Assembly (NCBI RefSeq): GCF_028389875.1
Contig: NC_084672.1
Location: 11,895,958 to 11,959,957, forward strand
Direction: 5' to 3'
DNA from: Rhea pennata
Lineage: Eukaryota; Chordata; Aves; Rheiformes; Rheidae
DNA length: 64,000 bases
In this document: positions 24,000 to 37,470 of the stretch, piece after piece
Layout of the letters: every line of letters starts with the position of its first letter
Position numbering within the stretch: position 1 is the stretch's first letter
Notes under the pieces: model-generated
Seen by the model: only the letters and a program-made list of their open reading frames with translations
Databases searched by the model: none
Told to the model about the DNA's origin: nothing
Position numbers and translations under genes: made by a program

Positions 24000-26900
24000 A
24001 AGCTAAACAGATGTCAGCAACACCGCGGCTTTGCCTGTTGGCTTGTGCTGTTAAGTATCCGTCTTCAAACCATTGGCTCTTCCAGCTTGCCCTTTCTGTA
24101 ATCAAACTTAAGCTTGGAATCGTGGTACTTTGCCAAAAATATCTGGAGCATTAAAAAATAGCAGCCAGCCAAAATGCTAGAGTCCTACACAGAAATCCAG
24201 ATCAGCTATAACTTTACCAGAGTCTATGGAGAAAGAGGATCCTTACAGCTAAAGTACACGCAGAGAGCAGGGTTACCAGTCTGTTCCTATTCGGTTAAGT
24301 GAGACCTTCTGCTGAGCCAAGCCTTAAAATATTTTTCTCTAGGACTTTACAGGGCTTTCAATTTATGGTACGTGCCAATGGGCAATAACAGCCATTAATC
24401 TACCAAGTCATGTTTGTCAGGACAAAAAAGAAGCATGAGAAAATCATCGCTGACAATAACATGTAAAGACAAAGTTACTCACACCGGCTCATCACACGCA
24501 CCAAGCAGCCCATAAATCCAAATCCCACATCTGGCCATTTCTTTCTCAGGCTTTGCTCCAAGAGGGGAAAGTTAAGTTTCTGTAAAACTGTTCAGAGAAA
24601 CACGCAACTGTGGAAGGCTATAAAGAACGGGGAAACTGGCCTTGAGGGGTTAAATTGGAAGATACCCCAAGGCTCTTCCATGCTCTAGGCATGCTACTGA
24701 GAAGCGGAAGGAGGGAACAAGACATGCTGCAGCGTGGCAATCTGACAAGTAACAGGCATGCTGTCCTCTGGGAGCACACAGGCTACGCACACTGCGTTGC
24801 ATCCTGCGCTCCACAGTGAACAGATTGCGTCTCAGCCGGGCAGCCCGAGCACAGCGTTTGCTCTGCACAAGGGCCCTGCCCACTCACGGCCTGCCCAGGC
24901 TAACGCACTTACCCGCTCTTGCCGCCTGTCTTGTCCTTCTTGTTTCCTTAGGTGGTTTCAGAAAAGTGGTTTCAGTTGCTTGTCTCAACTTATGGCTGCA
25001 GGCCAATAATCATAAAGCCAATCCTGAGCGTTCACCTCTGTTCTCACAGACGTTCCCTGCCGGGTACAGAGGTCCCGGGAGACGAGGCCACAGTACTTGG
25101 CACCTGGATTAAAACAATTCCTCTCCCCCGCGTGTGTAAGCCTACTCCGTCATACCCAGGCAGGAGCTGTTCTCACAAGACCACAACAAATGAAGCCAGA
25201 AAAAAGGTTTAGTCAGAAAGATACGACAAATTTTGACAGGATACAAGTTACATTTTCAGAGGACTTTCTCTACATTTAGTAGAGTATATGAGGTTTCTAC
25301 AATTCTTTCTATAGCTACATGGAATCAGCTACCCCAGACTAAAACTTGTAAATGCAATAAAAATAAAAAAGCCTCCAGTAAAAAGCCTCTAAGATGGAGA
25401 AAGTAAGTACAGACACATTTTAAATTACTGGAAAGCTGTGATACTTGTGCCAAAAACTACTCTTTAAGCGCACAATTTGATTCAAAAGTCATCATTACTA
25501 TCTTTATGTACCTTAGTGATAAATTTTGTGTATATTAGCTATTTTGCCTAACATGAATAGCCCTAATAATAATTATGCAGCTAAAATTTGTATGCTTACA
25601 GATTTACATCACTAACTCCTAGTCCTTCACATTTTTAATCTATTATTTATAGTCACACATCTAATCCAATGGAGATTAATTAAACTATTTAGATTTAATG
25701 ACATCTAAATGAGTGAGCCTTGCAGGGTCAGGGCATTAGAAAGCCAAGTTCAGAATGAAAATAAAGAACAGCCAGCAGTGTTGGGAAGCAATCATTAGGT
25801 GGCAGAAAGCATTTACTAAAGGATAATTAGGAACAAATCAACTCTCTCTGATACTGGAATCCTAAAGAGCAGCTAAAAAACCCCAAAACTCTCATTTATG
25901 ATTTATACTATTATTACTTAGGTAATGGCACACAGAAGAAAACAAGAAAAAAAAAAAAAAAGTATTTCGTAACCATTTTCAAAAGACATCCAAATACTTG
26001 CCTTATGAGCATAGCAAAGCTACTGCTATTGGGGTAGGAGGTGTGTGTGTGGGGAAAACACAGAATTAAGGAATTGGCTAATGTGAGCCTGCGTGGTGAT
26101 GGTGGTAAGAGAAGAACTCGAATCAAGCATCCAGGGTAACTATCATGATGTTAAAGCAAGGAAACTAAGATTCACCAATCAGCAATGACAGTTCCTAAAT
26201 CTGTAGAATCTTAGAAAACAAATATTTCAAGAGTTACTGCACATGTCTCAACTCCACTGCTGTGAATTCAACAGTTTAAAAGCAAACATGACAGAGCTAT
26301 AGTTCCTCATACGGATGGAATAAAATCAGTAAGTAAGAGTCTAACAACGTCTCATTTATCTAATTGATAAATTAGTAATGTTTTATAAAAATTAAGCAAA
26401 ACTAAATGTATACACATTAATAAAATTATTCAGTCTAGCTTTGCATATTGATATGAGCATACACATTTAGATGTCAGTATAGTTAAGTGAATCCAGTGCT
26501 GCACTTGCTTCTTATGCATTAAGATAAAGGAGAAGCACTTGGAAGACTAATATCCTATTTAGATAATGAACTATAATTTTGACTGAAGTAATTACAGTTC
26601 ATTGAAGATATACTGGAGGAAGTTTGGCCAGTCTACACAAGTGGATTTCTTTCTTTTTTTTTTTTTTAATTCAGTCCTTCTTATCCTTATTAAGGAAGGA
26701 TTCTTTACCAACATTAGTTCCTTTTGCATGTGAGAACAGTATTTACTGTCATTTTAAGGAAAACGTTACCAAGTACAGTTTTACACAGGTGTTATGTGAT
26801 TCTGAAGGCAAGCACTACAAGCTTTTCTTCTTTAGATCACAAATTACTCCAAAAAATGTGAAAATATGCAATTCCGTAAGTATTATTTTCAATGCTTAGA

Positions 26901-28100
26901 ATTCTGTATTTTGAGTAAAAGTGAAAGTTTCTGAAAACCAGTTCTTAATAGAAACAGATGACAACTTGAAACACCAGACTGGATTCTAGATAAGGCAACA
27001 TAAAACAAGAAATATCAAAGGAGATGAATTCTAATTTGGATATTTCACTGAGGCATCTAGTTTCATTTTATATTTTAATAATAACTGTTTATATTCCCAG
27101 AATCTAATTTTGTAATTACATTACAAAATAAAATATATCAACCATACTTAGTTATGTACATTCTGCTCCAAAAAAGGACTGTATGAATTCTGTACATTTC
27201 TTTTAGAAATACAAACAAACCACAGCACAGGTCAACAATCTGCTGGCAATTAAGGGACACAATTCAACCTAGAAGAAAGATATCTGTGCAAAATCGTAAT
27301 CCATTACTGCTTCAGTAGCAGTAGTTCTGGTGCCTCTTCAGCATACTCTAACTAGTTTGCTTTCCCTGCCTCCAAACACTGTTCCAGTTTAACTTGTGTG
27401 CTGGTCAGAAGTTTCTGTAAACGTCACTATTACTTGTTAGAGTCTGTCTTTTGCAGAAAAGTGAGACAAATATTATTAACAGGGAAATAAGGTTTTAGAA
27501 AATTATAATACATAAGAATCTAGGCAGGTGTACTTTACGCACCATCAAACCTCACTGAAAAATAAAACTGACTGTGCCCCTCTGATATCTTGCCATACAT
27601 TTTTAATGAAAAGTTTTACAAAGCTTACCCTCCATCCTATTTCCCAGTACACACTACTTTCCTACTTTCTTAAAAAACAGAGATAAAACTACTGGTTGGT
27701 CAGACCACAGGAAAGAATAGTTTAAAGGTCTTTCATCAGTCTAGACAATACATACATTCACTTGAATGGGAGTTCTTACCAAATGTTGCAAGAAAGCAAT
27801 TACATTCAGAGAAACGGGTATCAACTGCTACCCCACGGTTATCATCAGTACACAGCAATCATCATTAATCACAAAACAACAACCTCTCACATAGCCCTGA
27901 AGTGAAACTGAATCACTGAGGAGAAGCAGCAACAGTTTTTCCCTAAAGATAACTGAATTTCAGATATGGTAGAATTTGTTTAGTTTTGGTTGTGTTTTAT
28001 TTTGTCACAGAAAATGAAGAAACTACAACTTTCAATCCTACAGAGATCTGCCTAGATCACACACACTTCCTGTGGAACCATTACAGAAGCAACAGTTCAT
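24000..28100. other. intergenic stretch between the SQOR promoter and the BLOC1S6 3' end
   Basis: AT-rich sequence with no exon chain I can support on either strand. Several open frames of 60-100 codons (24650-25280, 26624-26899) lack recognisable motifs. Short A/T runs occur at about 25949-25963 and 26650-26668. The BLOC1S6 3' UTR may extend into the right part. Confidence 0.5.
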
Positions 28101-28186
28101 TGGTTTCACTTAGTCATTTGTAGAAGCCCAAATTCATTAGTCTTTCTATTGTGCACACAAATTCTAAGGATCAGCAGTGTTTAATT

Positions 28187-28192
28187 TTTATT
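28187..28192 (-). terminator. candidate BLOC1S6 poly(A) signal AATAAA (minus strand)
   Basis: TTTATT on the plus strand, about 795 bases beyond the BLOC1S6 stop. A second copy lies at 27996-28001. Either would be a plausible end; the sequence does not decide. Confidence 0.3.
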
Positions 28193-28986
28193 ATCATCCA
28201 ATTCAGCTAGGAAATAACTCAAAATTTACTTTTAAGTTACTCTTCAGTTTCTTGGCGACAAAAACATGAGACTACTGCAATCAAGTGAACTTTCAGGCAA
28301 ATACACTGCAGCTCATACACTCTTCAGCTCATTAGACAACAAACTGTACAAGAGTGGAACTAAAACAAAAACTCCAAATGTAACAATATTATCTGGGCCT
28401 CTCACCATTGTTCTTAGTATCATAGAGCTTTGCAGCATTCACTTATTAACAATATTAGGCAAAAGACAGTATACCTAGTTGGCACAAAAAGCCAGTATTT
28501 ATGACCCAGGGCATGAACATGAGAGCATAACTGCCAGAATCAAAGCTGCTTCAGTGAAATAGGCCATCATGGAAATCCAGAGACCAGAACCGAACTCCAG
28601 CAACCACTTTTCTGTATTCTGTCTGAAAAACACGCATGCCAGTCACCAAGCATCCCTCAATCAGAATTCTAAACGCAGAAGAACATATGAAAAAAAATGA
28701 ATGGAGAGGTAATTAAAACTGTGATGTCTAAATTCTCCTACGTATATATCAAAAATTAACTTACGCTATAATAATATCAAACTGCATAGCATTAGAAATT
28801 AAGGCAACTTGAATGGCTGAAATAGAAAATTAGAATTTTACCGATTGCTTATTACCATTCTGGAATTTATAATACTGTAGAGTAGACTGTTGCTAGTAAC
28901 AACTACAGTCCACTTTAAGCAAAGTCCACCTTAATTCCAGAGAATGCAAAGTTATTAATTTGGACAAGTTGATGCATGCTCTGCTT

Positions 28987-31900
28987 TCATGTCCTCCTAG
29001 CAGGTTTTGCTGTTAACTGCTTCTCTCTTTCAAGTTCTTTTTCACGTTGCTGTTCTCGTTCTAGTTCTTCTTTCTGCCTCTTTTGCTGCAGCTTAAGTGC
29101 TCTTTTCTAAATAGAAAGAACAAAAAAAAATTAGAAGTTTTAGGGCTTTATATAAGCTGGAGCTACAAACAACACTCCTCCTGTTCTTCTCATGCTCTTC
29201 TTGAAAAACATCCTGGTTATGATTGCAATGCTACCGATACTGCTCATTTTTCTTCCTCCATCCGACTTTATCTTTCAAAAATAGTAACATTTTGATCTAC
29301 ATAGGGAAAATATGACTGGATTCCCCCAAATCTCATTAAAACTCATCCTCTCTTTATATCAGTCAGGTGCATACTGTGCAGTTTATTTTCTCCAAGGGGG
29401 GAAATTATTTTTGTTGGACAGATTGAAGGACTAATCTTGTCAGAATGTAACCAGAGACCAACTGTACAGCATCAAGTCTGTGACTTTTGCCACTGTTAAG
29501 GAGAAAATATTCTTATGTTTATGACAACATAGTTTCATTAAAAAAAAAAGTCACACGAACTAAATCAACTATGAGAACTAGTTGAAATGGACTGGATTAC
29601 AAGGCAGAACAAGGCACAATTCCAGTATCACCTAAAAGAGAAACATGATGATGACATTGAAGATCATTAAGAGTTCAGATTTTTAAATTGTTTAAACGCA
29701 TGAAAAGGTAAGCAAAGCTTAAAAGCAAACATGGTTTAGTGCTATTGAAAACATGAGAAAAAAGTTAATAGGGGAATTTAATAAAGATTATATTTTTATT
29801 TGGAACTTTCAGTGTGCATCCAAAATAAAGATCAGAAGTCAGTAATGTATAGTTAACTAACTATGTTTAAAAACAAAAAAAGACTCCACTCACTTTTAAT
29901 TTTGACGTCTTCTCATGAAGTGTCATCATTTCATTTCTAATATTCACTAGCTTGTTGTGATAGTGCTTAGCTTCTGAAAACTTTTAAAATATAACAGTTA
30001 TAGCAATGATTGGCAAGTTGGAATAGCTGCTTTATAAAGCTGTACATCAAAGCAGCAATTAAGAACATAGCGATACCAGAACAATTTGATAATGGATGAA
30101 ACATGTTAGATCTTATATTACCTGTATTAATACAGAAAATTGCCACACTTCCACAGGTGCACAAAGTACCTGTGTACAAAGTACCTGCTATAGAATTAAC
30201 ATTCATTAAAACAAAATAAAAATATGACCACATACTCGTATTTTATTAACCCTTCCTGCTAGTCCGGAGAGGTGCCAAGCTGATGTTGCAGTCTTACTGA
30301 AGGACTGCATACATTTGGCTCTGGTGACTGGTTTTGAACAACTGCACATACTACTACTGGCAAACTGAGTCTGCTTTTTCTTCCTAGTACTCTTCCTATT
30401 TAATGCAAATATACTGGTCTATACACCATCTACTTTTTGGTGGGTGGAGTGGGGTGGAATAGAAAATAGATGAGAAAAGCACCCAATTTTGCAACAATTT
30501 GTCCCAAATTACTAAACTGGTAGGTAATCATGTAGTTTGTTAAGAACAAGGAAATATGTAAGCGATACAAGTGTTACTACTAGTATTTCAGCAAGAAAAT
30601 CTGTACTAGTATACATTTGCTAAAGCATCAGTGATACTTACCAAGGCATTGATATCAAGAATGGAGTTACACTCTTTGAATTTTGAAATTTCTTGCTCTA
30701 ATGTTTCTAGTAATACCACTTGGTTCTGTCTGAAATAAGACAAGATGCATAAAACCACAGTAAAGCAGAATGAAAAGGAGTCTGAAAAGGGTATCTGTAA
30801 AGATATGCTACACAAGCAAGGTTTTCAGAGCACCTATTTCTAATACAACAAATCAATTATTTCCTTATCGGTAAGCTCTTGTAAGGTTTCACTCAAAAAT
30901 CTGGAAAGGGTAATTTTGGATTTATTTTTTCAACCAGCCCTTTAAATATATTTTAGTTTTGATCATAAGACATAGATACATGCTTCCTGATAGCAGATTT
31001 CTCTAATGCATTGCTAGGCAATTTCAAATAAAGATGTCAGTAAATATTTTTTGAAAAAATCCCAGCTGAGTACACAATAATTCAATTCTTTGTTGTCTGG
31101 GCTCACAAAGGATGATAAGATATCTGGGATGAGTATTTGAAAACCTTGAATACAGGCACCCTGCAGACTGTAATGATATTTGTGACTGAATAGAGGGAAA
31201 AAAAAAATCTCTCTGGCTTTCTACTCAGTTGACTCTGCACTATGCTACATGGCCTAAGTTAATTCTGTATAGAACTTGCTTTGATCCTTGGGGCTTATTA
31301 AAAAAATGCTCCATCTCTCACAAATCAGCTAAACTCCTTGCAAACACATGCTGCCCTTGGTTGCAGCAAAATGACATATTTGTACCATGAAGCCCAACTC
31401 AATATAACCTGCAGACCCAAAATGGCTCTGTGTAAAGCCCTTTCAGGTATCTTCATATCCATATCAGATCTAGACTGCATTTGAAATAAACTACTCTTAG
31501 TTATCAGTGAGATGTCAGTGTATGAAACACTCATATCTATTTAACTCCTTAATTATATTTCTTAGGTGCATCTTTTGCAGCACACCTTACAGACAGCAAA
31601 ACAAACAGAAAAAAAACTGCGCTACAAGCTGCCCTGAATGTTAAGTGCATCTCTGAAAACAAAATAAATCTGCTGTTCTGAGTAGACCTTCCACTACAGA
31701 AGTAAACAAGTTTAGAAATTTGCATGTCTTCTGCTGTACCTGGCTGACTGGATTTTAGACTTATGTTCTTCAGTCAAAGCACTGGAAGACTACACTGCAG
31801 CTTATACACTTACAATTATTCCTGTAATCTTAAATATCACTAACTATTCTGACTTTTATAGCCAGAATAGAAAAATGCTATAGTAAGTTATATTCTAATT

Positions 31901-33054
31901 AACAATACTTAGACCATTATATGGAAAAACATGGCAAACAAAGCATGCACATAAGAAGTTTACTTACGTCAGTTCCTTTAGTGCTAATTTTGATCGCTGA
32001 AGATCAGGCAAATAATGAGAAATTAATCCTTCAGTTAGCTGCTCCACAGCTTTCTCATCTATCATAGGCATATCTTCTACTACTCCTTCATCTGGAGATG
32101 CATCACTAAAACCTAACACCAAAGAACAACAAGGTTGAATACCATAAGTTGACATATTTGAAATTTCACCTCGTACAACTGTATTTTCCTCTCTAAAGGT
32201 TAAAACAGCATTTCAACACTGAAGTTATAGTTCACACTGTAACACGGGGAAGCACTTTATCAACTAAACAGTGCTTCCTATTTCCTCCCCCTCTCTATCC
32301 TTCTCTTATTCCTAGTCCTATATCTCAGGCTTGCTGGTGTATAGTTACATTGTATCTACACACAGACAAAATGGGAAGAAGGGAGTATTCCAAAGACACC
32401 TCATAAGAGAATTCTAAGTATTCCAACCTACTGAGAAAACACAAACAGTATCGGTTATTTTGGCTGCGTAACAAAAATACACTGAGCATTGATGCTCACC
32501 TTGTTCTCAGAGTTAGGGAATAAACCTAAATGAGACCAAAACTAATAAAGGTCATTCAAGCTCAAACCCTACCAAAACTCTATTCAAATACCACATGCTG
32601 GATTCAAAAACGTTTACAGAACAGGCTCTCAAAGCGGCAGTCACTCCGAGCTTTACCGGGCAAGCTATGGGTACTTGCTGTGCATGCAACTCCTGGAAGA
32701 GAAACACCTGCAGCTCGGAGTCGCACCGCACGGGGACGGCGCCGCAGAGCCCAGCTGTATTTTGCTCCGCAGCGAATCCAGGCCGAGCATGTTCGAGGCG
32801 GAGGGCGGCGCCTCCGGGCGCGGCTGCTCCCCGCGGGCCGAGCGCACCGAGGCGCTGCCCGCCTCGACCCGGCCATTATTTCCCCCACCCGGGCGACCGT
32901 TGGTCTCGCCCCCCCCTCCCTCCCCTCCCCGGCGACCGTTGGCCTCGCGCGCCTCAGGCCCGGCCGCCCTGCACGTACCCAGCGAGTGCCCTGGGGCGGC
33001 GGAGCCGGCCGCCGCCGCCCCCTCCTTCCCCTCAGGCTGCTCCGCGGCGCTCAT
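28987..33054 (-). CDS. BLOC1S6: BLOC-1 subunit 6 (pallidin)
   Basis: Five exons, 33054-32979, 32112-31968, 30729-30642, 29980-29894 and 29106-28987, total 516 bases and 171 residues; human pallidin has 172. It is a subunit of the BLOC-1 complex, which sorts cargo to lysosome-related organelles such as melanosomes and platelet dense granules, and it binds syntaxin 13 (known of the family). Residues 1-25 are a low-complexity Gly/Ala/Glu stretch that varies between species. The conserved block starts at about residue 27 (FSDASPDEG). Heptad-like coiled coils cover about 45-105 (HYLPDLQRSKLALKEL onward) and 108-160, ending in a charged KRQKEELEREQQREKELERE helix. The exon 4 acceptor is the weak aaaag just before TTTTCAGAAG: the cag six bases further in is not used, because family alignment requires FSEAKHYH. 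The start codon lies in ggcggccATGa context inside a CpG island. Confidence 0.96.
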
Positions 33055-33480
33055 GGCCGCCTCTCCCGCCCGCTCTGGCGGGGCCGGAGGCTGCTGGGCC
33101 GGCAGGAGCAGAGAGGGACGGACAGAGACTCGGCTCCTCTCACCGCGGAGGGCGGCACGGCACCACCTGCCCCTCTCCCCGGCGCCTCACCATAGAGTCG
33201 ACCATGCGGGAGCGCGCCTAGAAAGGCCGTCGCTCCGGATGCGGAAATGACGCATGCTCAGCGGGCGGGAAAGCGTTCGAGGCGCAAGGCCGCTAGTGTG
33301 GCGGCTGAGGCTGCTCCTGACGGGAGACTGGTGGCCCCGGCACTTTTTTTGCGGGTCTGGGCTGAGAGCCTGCGAGTGGCTACGGGTCCGAGTGTGAGCG
33401 CCCACAGAGCTAGGTGCCACAGGGAAGCGGGGGCCCCCAGTGAGCAGGCATCCGCACTTGCCCGGTCTTGGCTGTGGCAA
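32690..33480 (-). promoter_or_regulatory. CpG island promoter of BLOC1S6
   Basis: A CpG-rich block that surrounds the first BLOC1S6 exon on both sides. It contains the start codon at 33054 and about 0.4 kb upstream. Long frames on both strands across this block are composition artefacts. Confidence 0.7.
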
Positions 33481-33855
33481 AGATGGAGAGAAAAGTAGCA
33501 AGGAGTAATTCAGCCAGCACTGGCCAGCGATTTCAAGTTACCGAGGAAAAACTGCTTTCAGACAAAAATAAAACATAGCACAATTTCATAACTTTTTTCC
33601 CTAAGGAAAAAATGGCTAAAACCACTGCAGAGTTGTCTTTTTTAATGACATACTTTGCTTGTATTTAATATATCTGTACTTTATTCACCAAAATTGTGAA
33701 AATTACTCCCTACTTCTAGCTTTGGTTTCTTAAGATATGAAATTCCTGAGAACTACTTTTTGTTCATCTCTTTCTGCGTGTCCCCCAAGACTCCATAAGA
33801 ACAGAAATAACTTGCAGGTGTATTTTTTGATGTTTTTGATGAAAAGTGTTTGTAT

Positions 33856-34005
33856 ATCATAGAATCATAGAATTGGTGAGGTTGGAAGGGACCTCTGGAG
33901 ATCGTCCAGTCCAACCCTCAAATGAGTGGCCCATACAGGGATCGAACCCGCGACCTTGACATTATTAGCACCACACTCTCACCAACTGAGCTAAACCTAA
34001 CCCCC
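33856..34005 (-). mobile_element. tRNA-Ile-derived SINE with CR1 tail (TguSINE1-like)
   Basis: Read on the minus strand, the head (about 34005-33930) is a tRNA-Ile(AAU)-like sequence with an A box (TAGCTCAGTTGGTGAGAG), the anticodon-loop GCTAATAAT and a B box (GGTTCGATCCC). It is followed by a CR1 3' end: GGTTGGACTGGACGATC, then CCCTTCCAACCTCACC, then the octamer repeat ATTCTATG twice. A tRNA-Ile head joined to a CR1 tail is the structure of TguSINE1, described from zebra finch, and such SINEs are mobilised by CR1 reverse transcriptase. The tRNA part is still highly similar to a real tRNA-Ile, so the copy is moderately young. It is not scored as a tRNA gene. Confidence 0.85.
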
Positions 34006-35900
34006 ATATGGATGATACGATTTATGATTTTTTTCTCTCTCATATTTACAAAGATCTTTTCAGGAAACGCAGAAATGGCTATGCGAAAAAACCAATACAG
34101 GAACCACTCAGAAAGTGCTTGCATGCAAAATTTATTTTTCTGTAACTTACACTTGCTTTCAGACAACTTGATTTTCAAGTCAATAGAATCTCTGTATTTG
34201 GTAAAAGCGATGGATCTGTAGCCTCCTGCTTTATCAGAAAGGGACCGCTACCCAGACAGTTAAAGAATATTAAAGGATAACCAGTCAAAGCTCTGCAGAC
34301 TTCCAAGTAAAACAGGAGCATGCTGTAGGCGACTAGATTTTTCACTTTGTTTTTTCTTAATAAATAATTTCAAGTTGTTTTAATGAGAGAGATTCAGATT
34401 TATCCAGTCTGTGAGTTCTCTTAAAAATTTCTAACTAATTATTAAAATAAATATGAAAGGTACTTCTGCAAACAAAACAAAATACTAATTACATATTTGT
34501 TCAATTAAAAGGTCATACAAAATCAGACGTAAAGTGACCATAGCAGGTAAAAAGCAGGGAAGCTTAGCAATGGAAATAAGCAGCAAGGGTCAAATTCATG
34601 GTTTCAGAGTGGTACAGAATGGTTTCAAGGTAACTAGAAAGCTTCCCTAGGGAACAACTCTGGTGTACAGAAGTTCTCAAGAGAAACCAGCCTTGACTCT
34701 CTACACACAAAGATTATTTCAGAATGCTGCAGGGGTGGTGGACACCCCAGGACAGAACATGCACGTCTGTGCAGCGCCATTTCCATGGCCCTTGCAGTTA
34801 CCAAAAGTTCTGAGCTACCTCATTGAGGCAAACTAGCCTGGAAGCAGTTCTATCCAACGGAGAGAGTCCTTTTCAGAGTGGCTATAGATGCTGTTTAGAT
34901 ATCTCAAGTTTAGGTGGAACTTCCATGACCATGATAAGATGGATAAATTTAAAATGATTCGGTTTGAATTACCTGAACCATTTCTGATCACATTCCCTGT
35001 TTTTTAACATTTTTGAAAGTTTCAGCATTATCCCTATTGTAGTTTTCATGTCCATGGCATTTTTCACTCCCAGAGCTCTTACTAACATCAAACCAATTAA
35101 CTATTAGTATAGCATAAGATTTTTTTTTCTATTTCCTAATAGTACTATCTTAACTTGGAAAGTTCTGACTCAGGCTTTGTGTTTTTCATGACAACAAAAT
35201 CATTTCTGCAAAACCACAAACCTTCAAGATTAAATTAAATTCAATTAGTCTCACTAACAGTTTTCAGAAACACAGAGACAAAAAATAGAGTTTTGAGATA
35301 TCTATCATACTTTACAAAATGTCATTTTTATCTACAAGACTGTTAAGAATTCATATACGTTTTCCTTCATAGATATTATAATTAACTTGATCACAATTAT
35401 GCCACTATTATGTCGTCAAATTTAAACCTTGTCCGTTTCTCTATTTTTCTACTTTTGCTTTAAAAAAGCATTATCAAAGGCTTAATCTGACAACAAATTA
35501 AAATAGGCACTTGTCAACTAACTTAAAAATACTTGAATCATATTCTTAATTAGAGCTGGTTGGCAATTTAATTTTAATTAAATTAATGGCAAAGAGTTGT
35601 CTTTTGTGGAAAATTTCAGTGGGAAAGACTTCTCAGCTTCCAGATGGAATTTCTAGAAAGAACAAGCAAGATAATCATTCTGAAAAACTCTCACTTCACA
35701 TGTGGGAGTTTCAGATCTCTGCTCCTGCTTTGCCTGTTCCAGGCCCTCCCACATCTTACTGAAATAGACTAACGATTGGAATATAAAATTAGTATCTGTT
35801 TCTCTAGAGCAGTTAAAATTTAACTGTTTAACAAACCAGAATCTCCAGAGAAAAGATGATAGAGACTCTCCCGTCTTCATTTTCCTTTGCAAAATGATCT
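34006..35900. other. intergenic AT-rich stretch between BLOC1S6 and SLC30A4
   Basis: No supported exon. A minus-strand frame at 35892-35653 is open from a good acceptor at 35924 but shows no domain I recognise; see the divergent transcript entry. Confidence 0.45.
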
Positions 35901-37470
35901 TTGTTTCAGAGATCAGGGAATTCTGTTAAAAGAGTTTGAGTGTGTTTGTGACGGGAGGATAACCATTTCCCATCCAGCTTTATTTTTAACATTAAAGACT
36001 ATTTTTTTCTTCCACAATGGTACACAGAACATGCTGTTGGACTAGACTTGGATAATGATCAAGTCCCTAATCTGTTTTATAGTCTATAGGAATTTAGAGT
36101 AAAAAATAGGCCAGAAATGAAGAAAATGATTAATTTATAAACCATATAAATTATGCTGTGAACAATGACTTACCAAGTTCATTAGCCTGTGAAGGGTGAG
36201 GCAAGGATTCTACTAAGAACAGATGTTTGAAAAGGAAGTCAAGCAAACCCTAGAATAGGAAACATAAACATTTGGTTAAACTAATAAAATGCATACTTAC
36301 CTGCTGGTCTAAATATTTAAATTCAAGGAGTTGTGCACGATTAGTATTAAAATTACCATTATCTAAAAAATAGGTATTTTGCAACAACAACCCCCTCTAC
36401 CTAATTTGTGGAGCCATACAACGTGACAGCCTTTATTAGTGAGTTAAATCAGCCAGAGAACAAAAACATTAAGAATGGTTGAACCGAAACGTATCTGGGA
36501 GTGTTTTCTTAAGCAGAAACGCTAGCTTAAGAGGTTCCAGCTGCAACTGCTCACTCCTAGTCCAACACCATTCACTGTCCCCTTGGTTGCCTTACGCAAG
36601 TCTATGCAAGTTGTGAACATGGAAACGGCGTCATTTATCCAAACAAAAAGATTGCAACTCCTTCCAGTATGTATTTTCTCATTCTAGCCATTTCCGTGAC
36701 CCTGCTTGTAGTGTGCCCCAAAGCAAGTGCAGGTGAGGCTGCAGGGGAGCCGGGTGAAGGGGACGTGGTGGCACCTCTGCAGCCACCGGGGCAGAGCCAC
36801 ATGAAATTATCTCCTCAGGACAGCGGGTGCACCACAGTGCGGCCAGGGAGCTCTGACAAAGCCTAATGGCGCCTGTTTTCAGACGACAGCTATAGGCAGC
36901 CTCCACCCAAGGCCAGCTTGCCGCGCAGGGCCCCGCAGCGGCCGCGCGGGAGGCACCGGCTCGGCCTGGGCCTGCGGCTCCGCTCGGGGCGCCGATACCG
37001 GGCGACGCCTCTGCCCTCGGCCCTGCTCCAACACCTCGCAGATTTACAGCCTTTTCTTGGTGACTTCCCTCAAGCAGGCAGAAGACCAGGAGAGGTTATT
37101 TTCCCTCAGGCAGGCCACGTTCCTACAGAAGCCTTTGTTCCCTTGGAGAACTCCCTGGCACAGGCACAAGATCAGGCCGTGGCTGTAACAGGTGGAACGC
37201 ATGTGGCTGGGAAAGCAGAAGGAAGATTTCGGCCATCAGACCAGTGAGGAGCAGGATAACCTCTCAGCAAAATTAGTAAAGGCAAAAGTCCCACTGCTTT
37301 TAGGCTGGAGCACGGCAATGAAAGGCATTACACAACGGCAGGGCCTTTGAGGGGTTTGCTGCATCCTCCCACATCCTTTGAGGAATGTTAAGGCAGAAAG
37401 GGCACATGGCTTCCTGCACCGCAGCAACGCGGGGGCAGGAATTACTGGGAACGGTGTAAAGCACCTTACC
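35653..37470 (-). ncRNA. possible spliced transcript divergent from the SLC30A4 promoter
   Basis: Three well-formed splice contexts line up on the minus strand: a donor AAAAG/gtaagg after 37470, a 76-base segment 36249-36174 between ttctag and gtaagt, and an acceptor tcttttaacag before 35922. The upstream end would lie in the SLC30A4 CpG island. The frames of the three pieces do not join into a long protein, so a non-coding RNA is more likely than a gene. An antisense RNA at SLC30A4 is known in human; whether this is its counterpart is a guess. The 3' end is not defined; 35653 marks only the end of the open stretch. Confidence 0.3.

Noticed and set aside
32530-33250. Plus-strand frames of 190-220 codons over the BLOC1S6 promoter
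   Set aside because: They overlap the real BLOC1S6 exon 1 in antisense, are low complexity and have no recognisable motif.
33925-34005. Possible tRNA-Ile gene on the minus strand
   Set aside because: The A box, anticodon region and B box are tRNA-like, but the sequence runs straight into a CR1 3' tail with terminal octamer repeats, and the acceptor stem is not paired properly. It is a SINE head.
36020-36080. CR1 3'-end-like text (gttggactagacttgg)
   Set aside because: Only a short match, without the flanking CCAACC or terminal octamer. Too weak to call.
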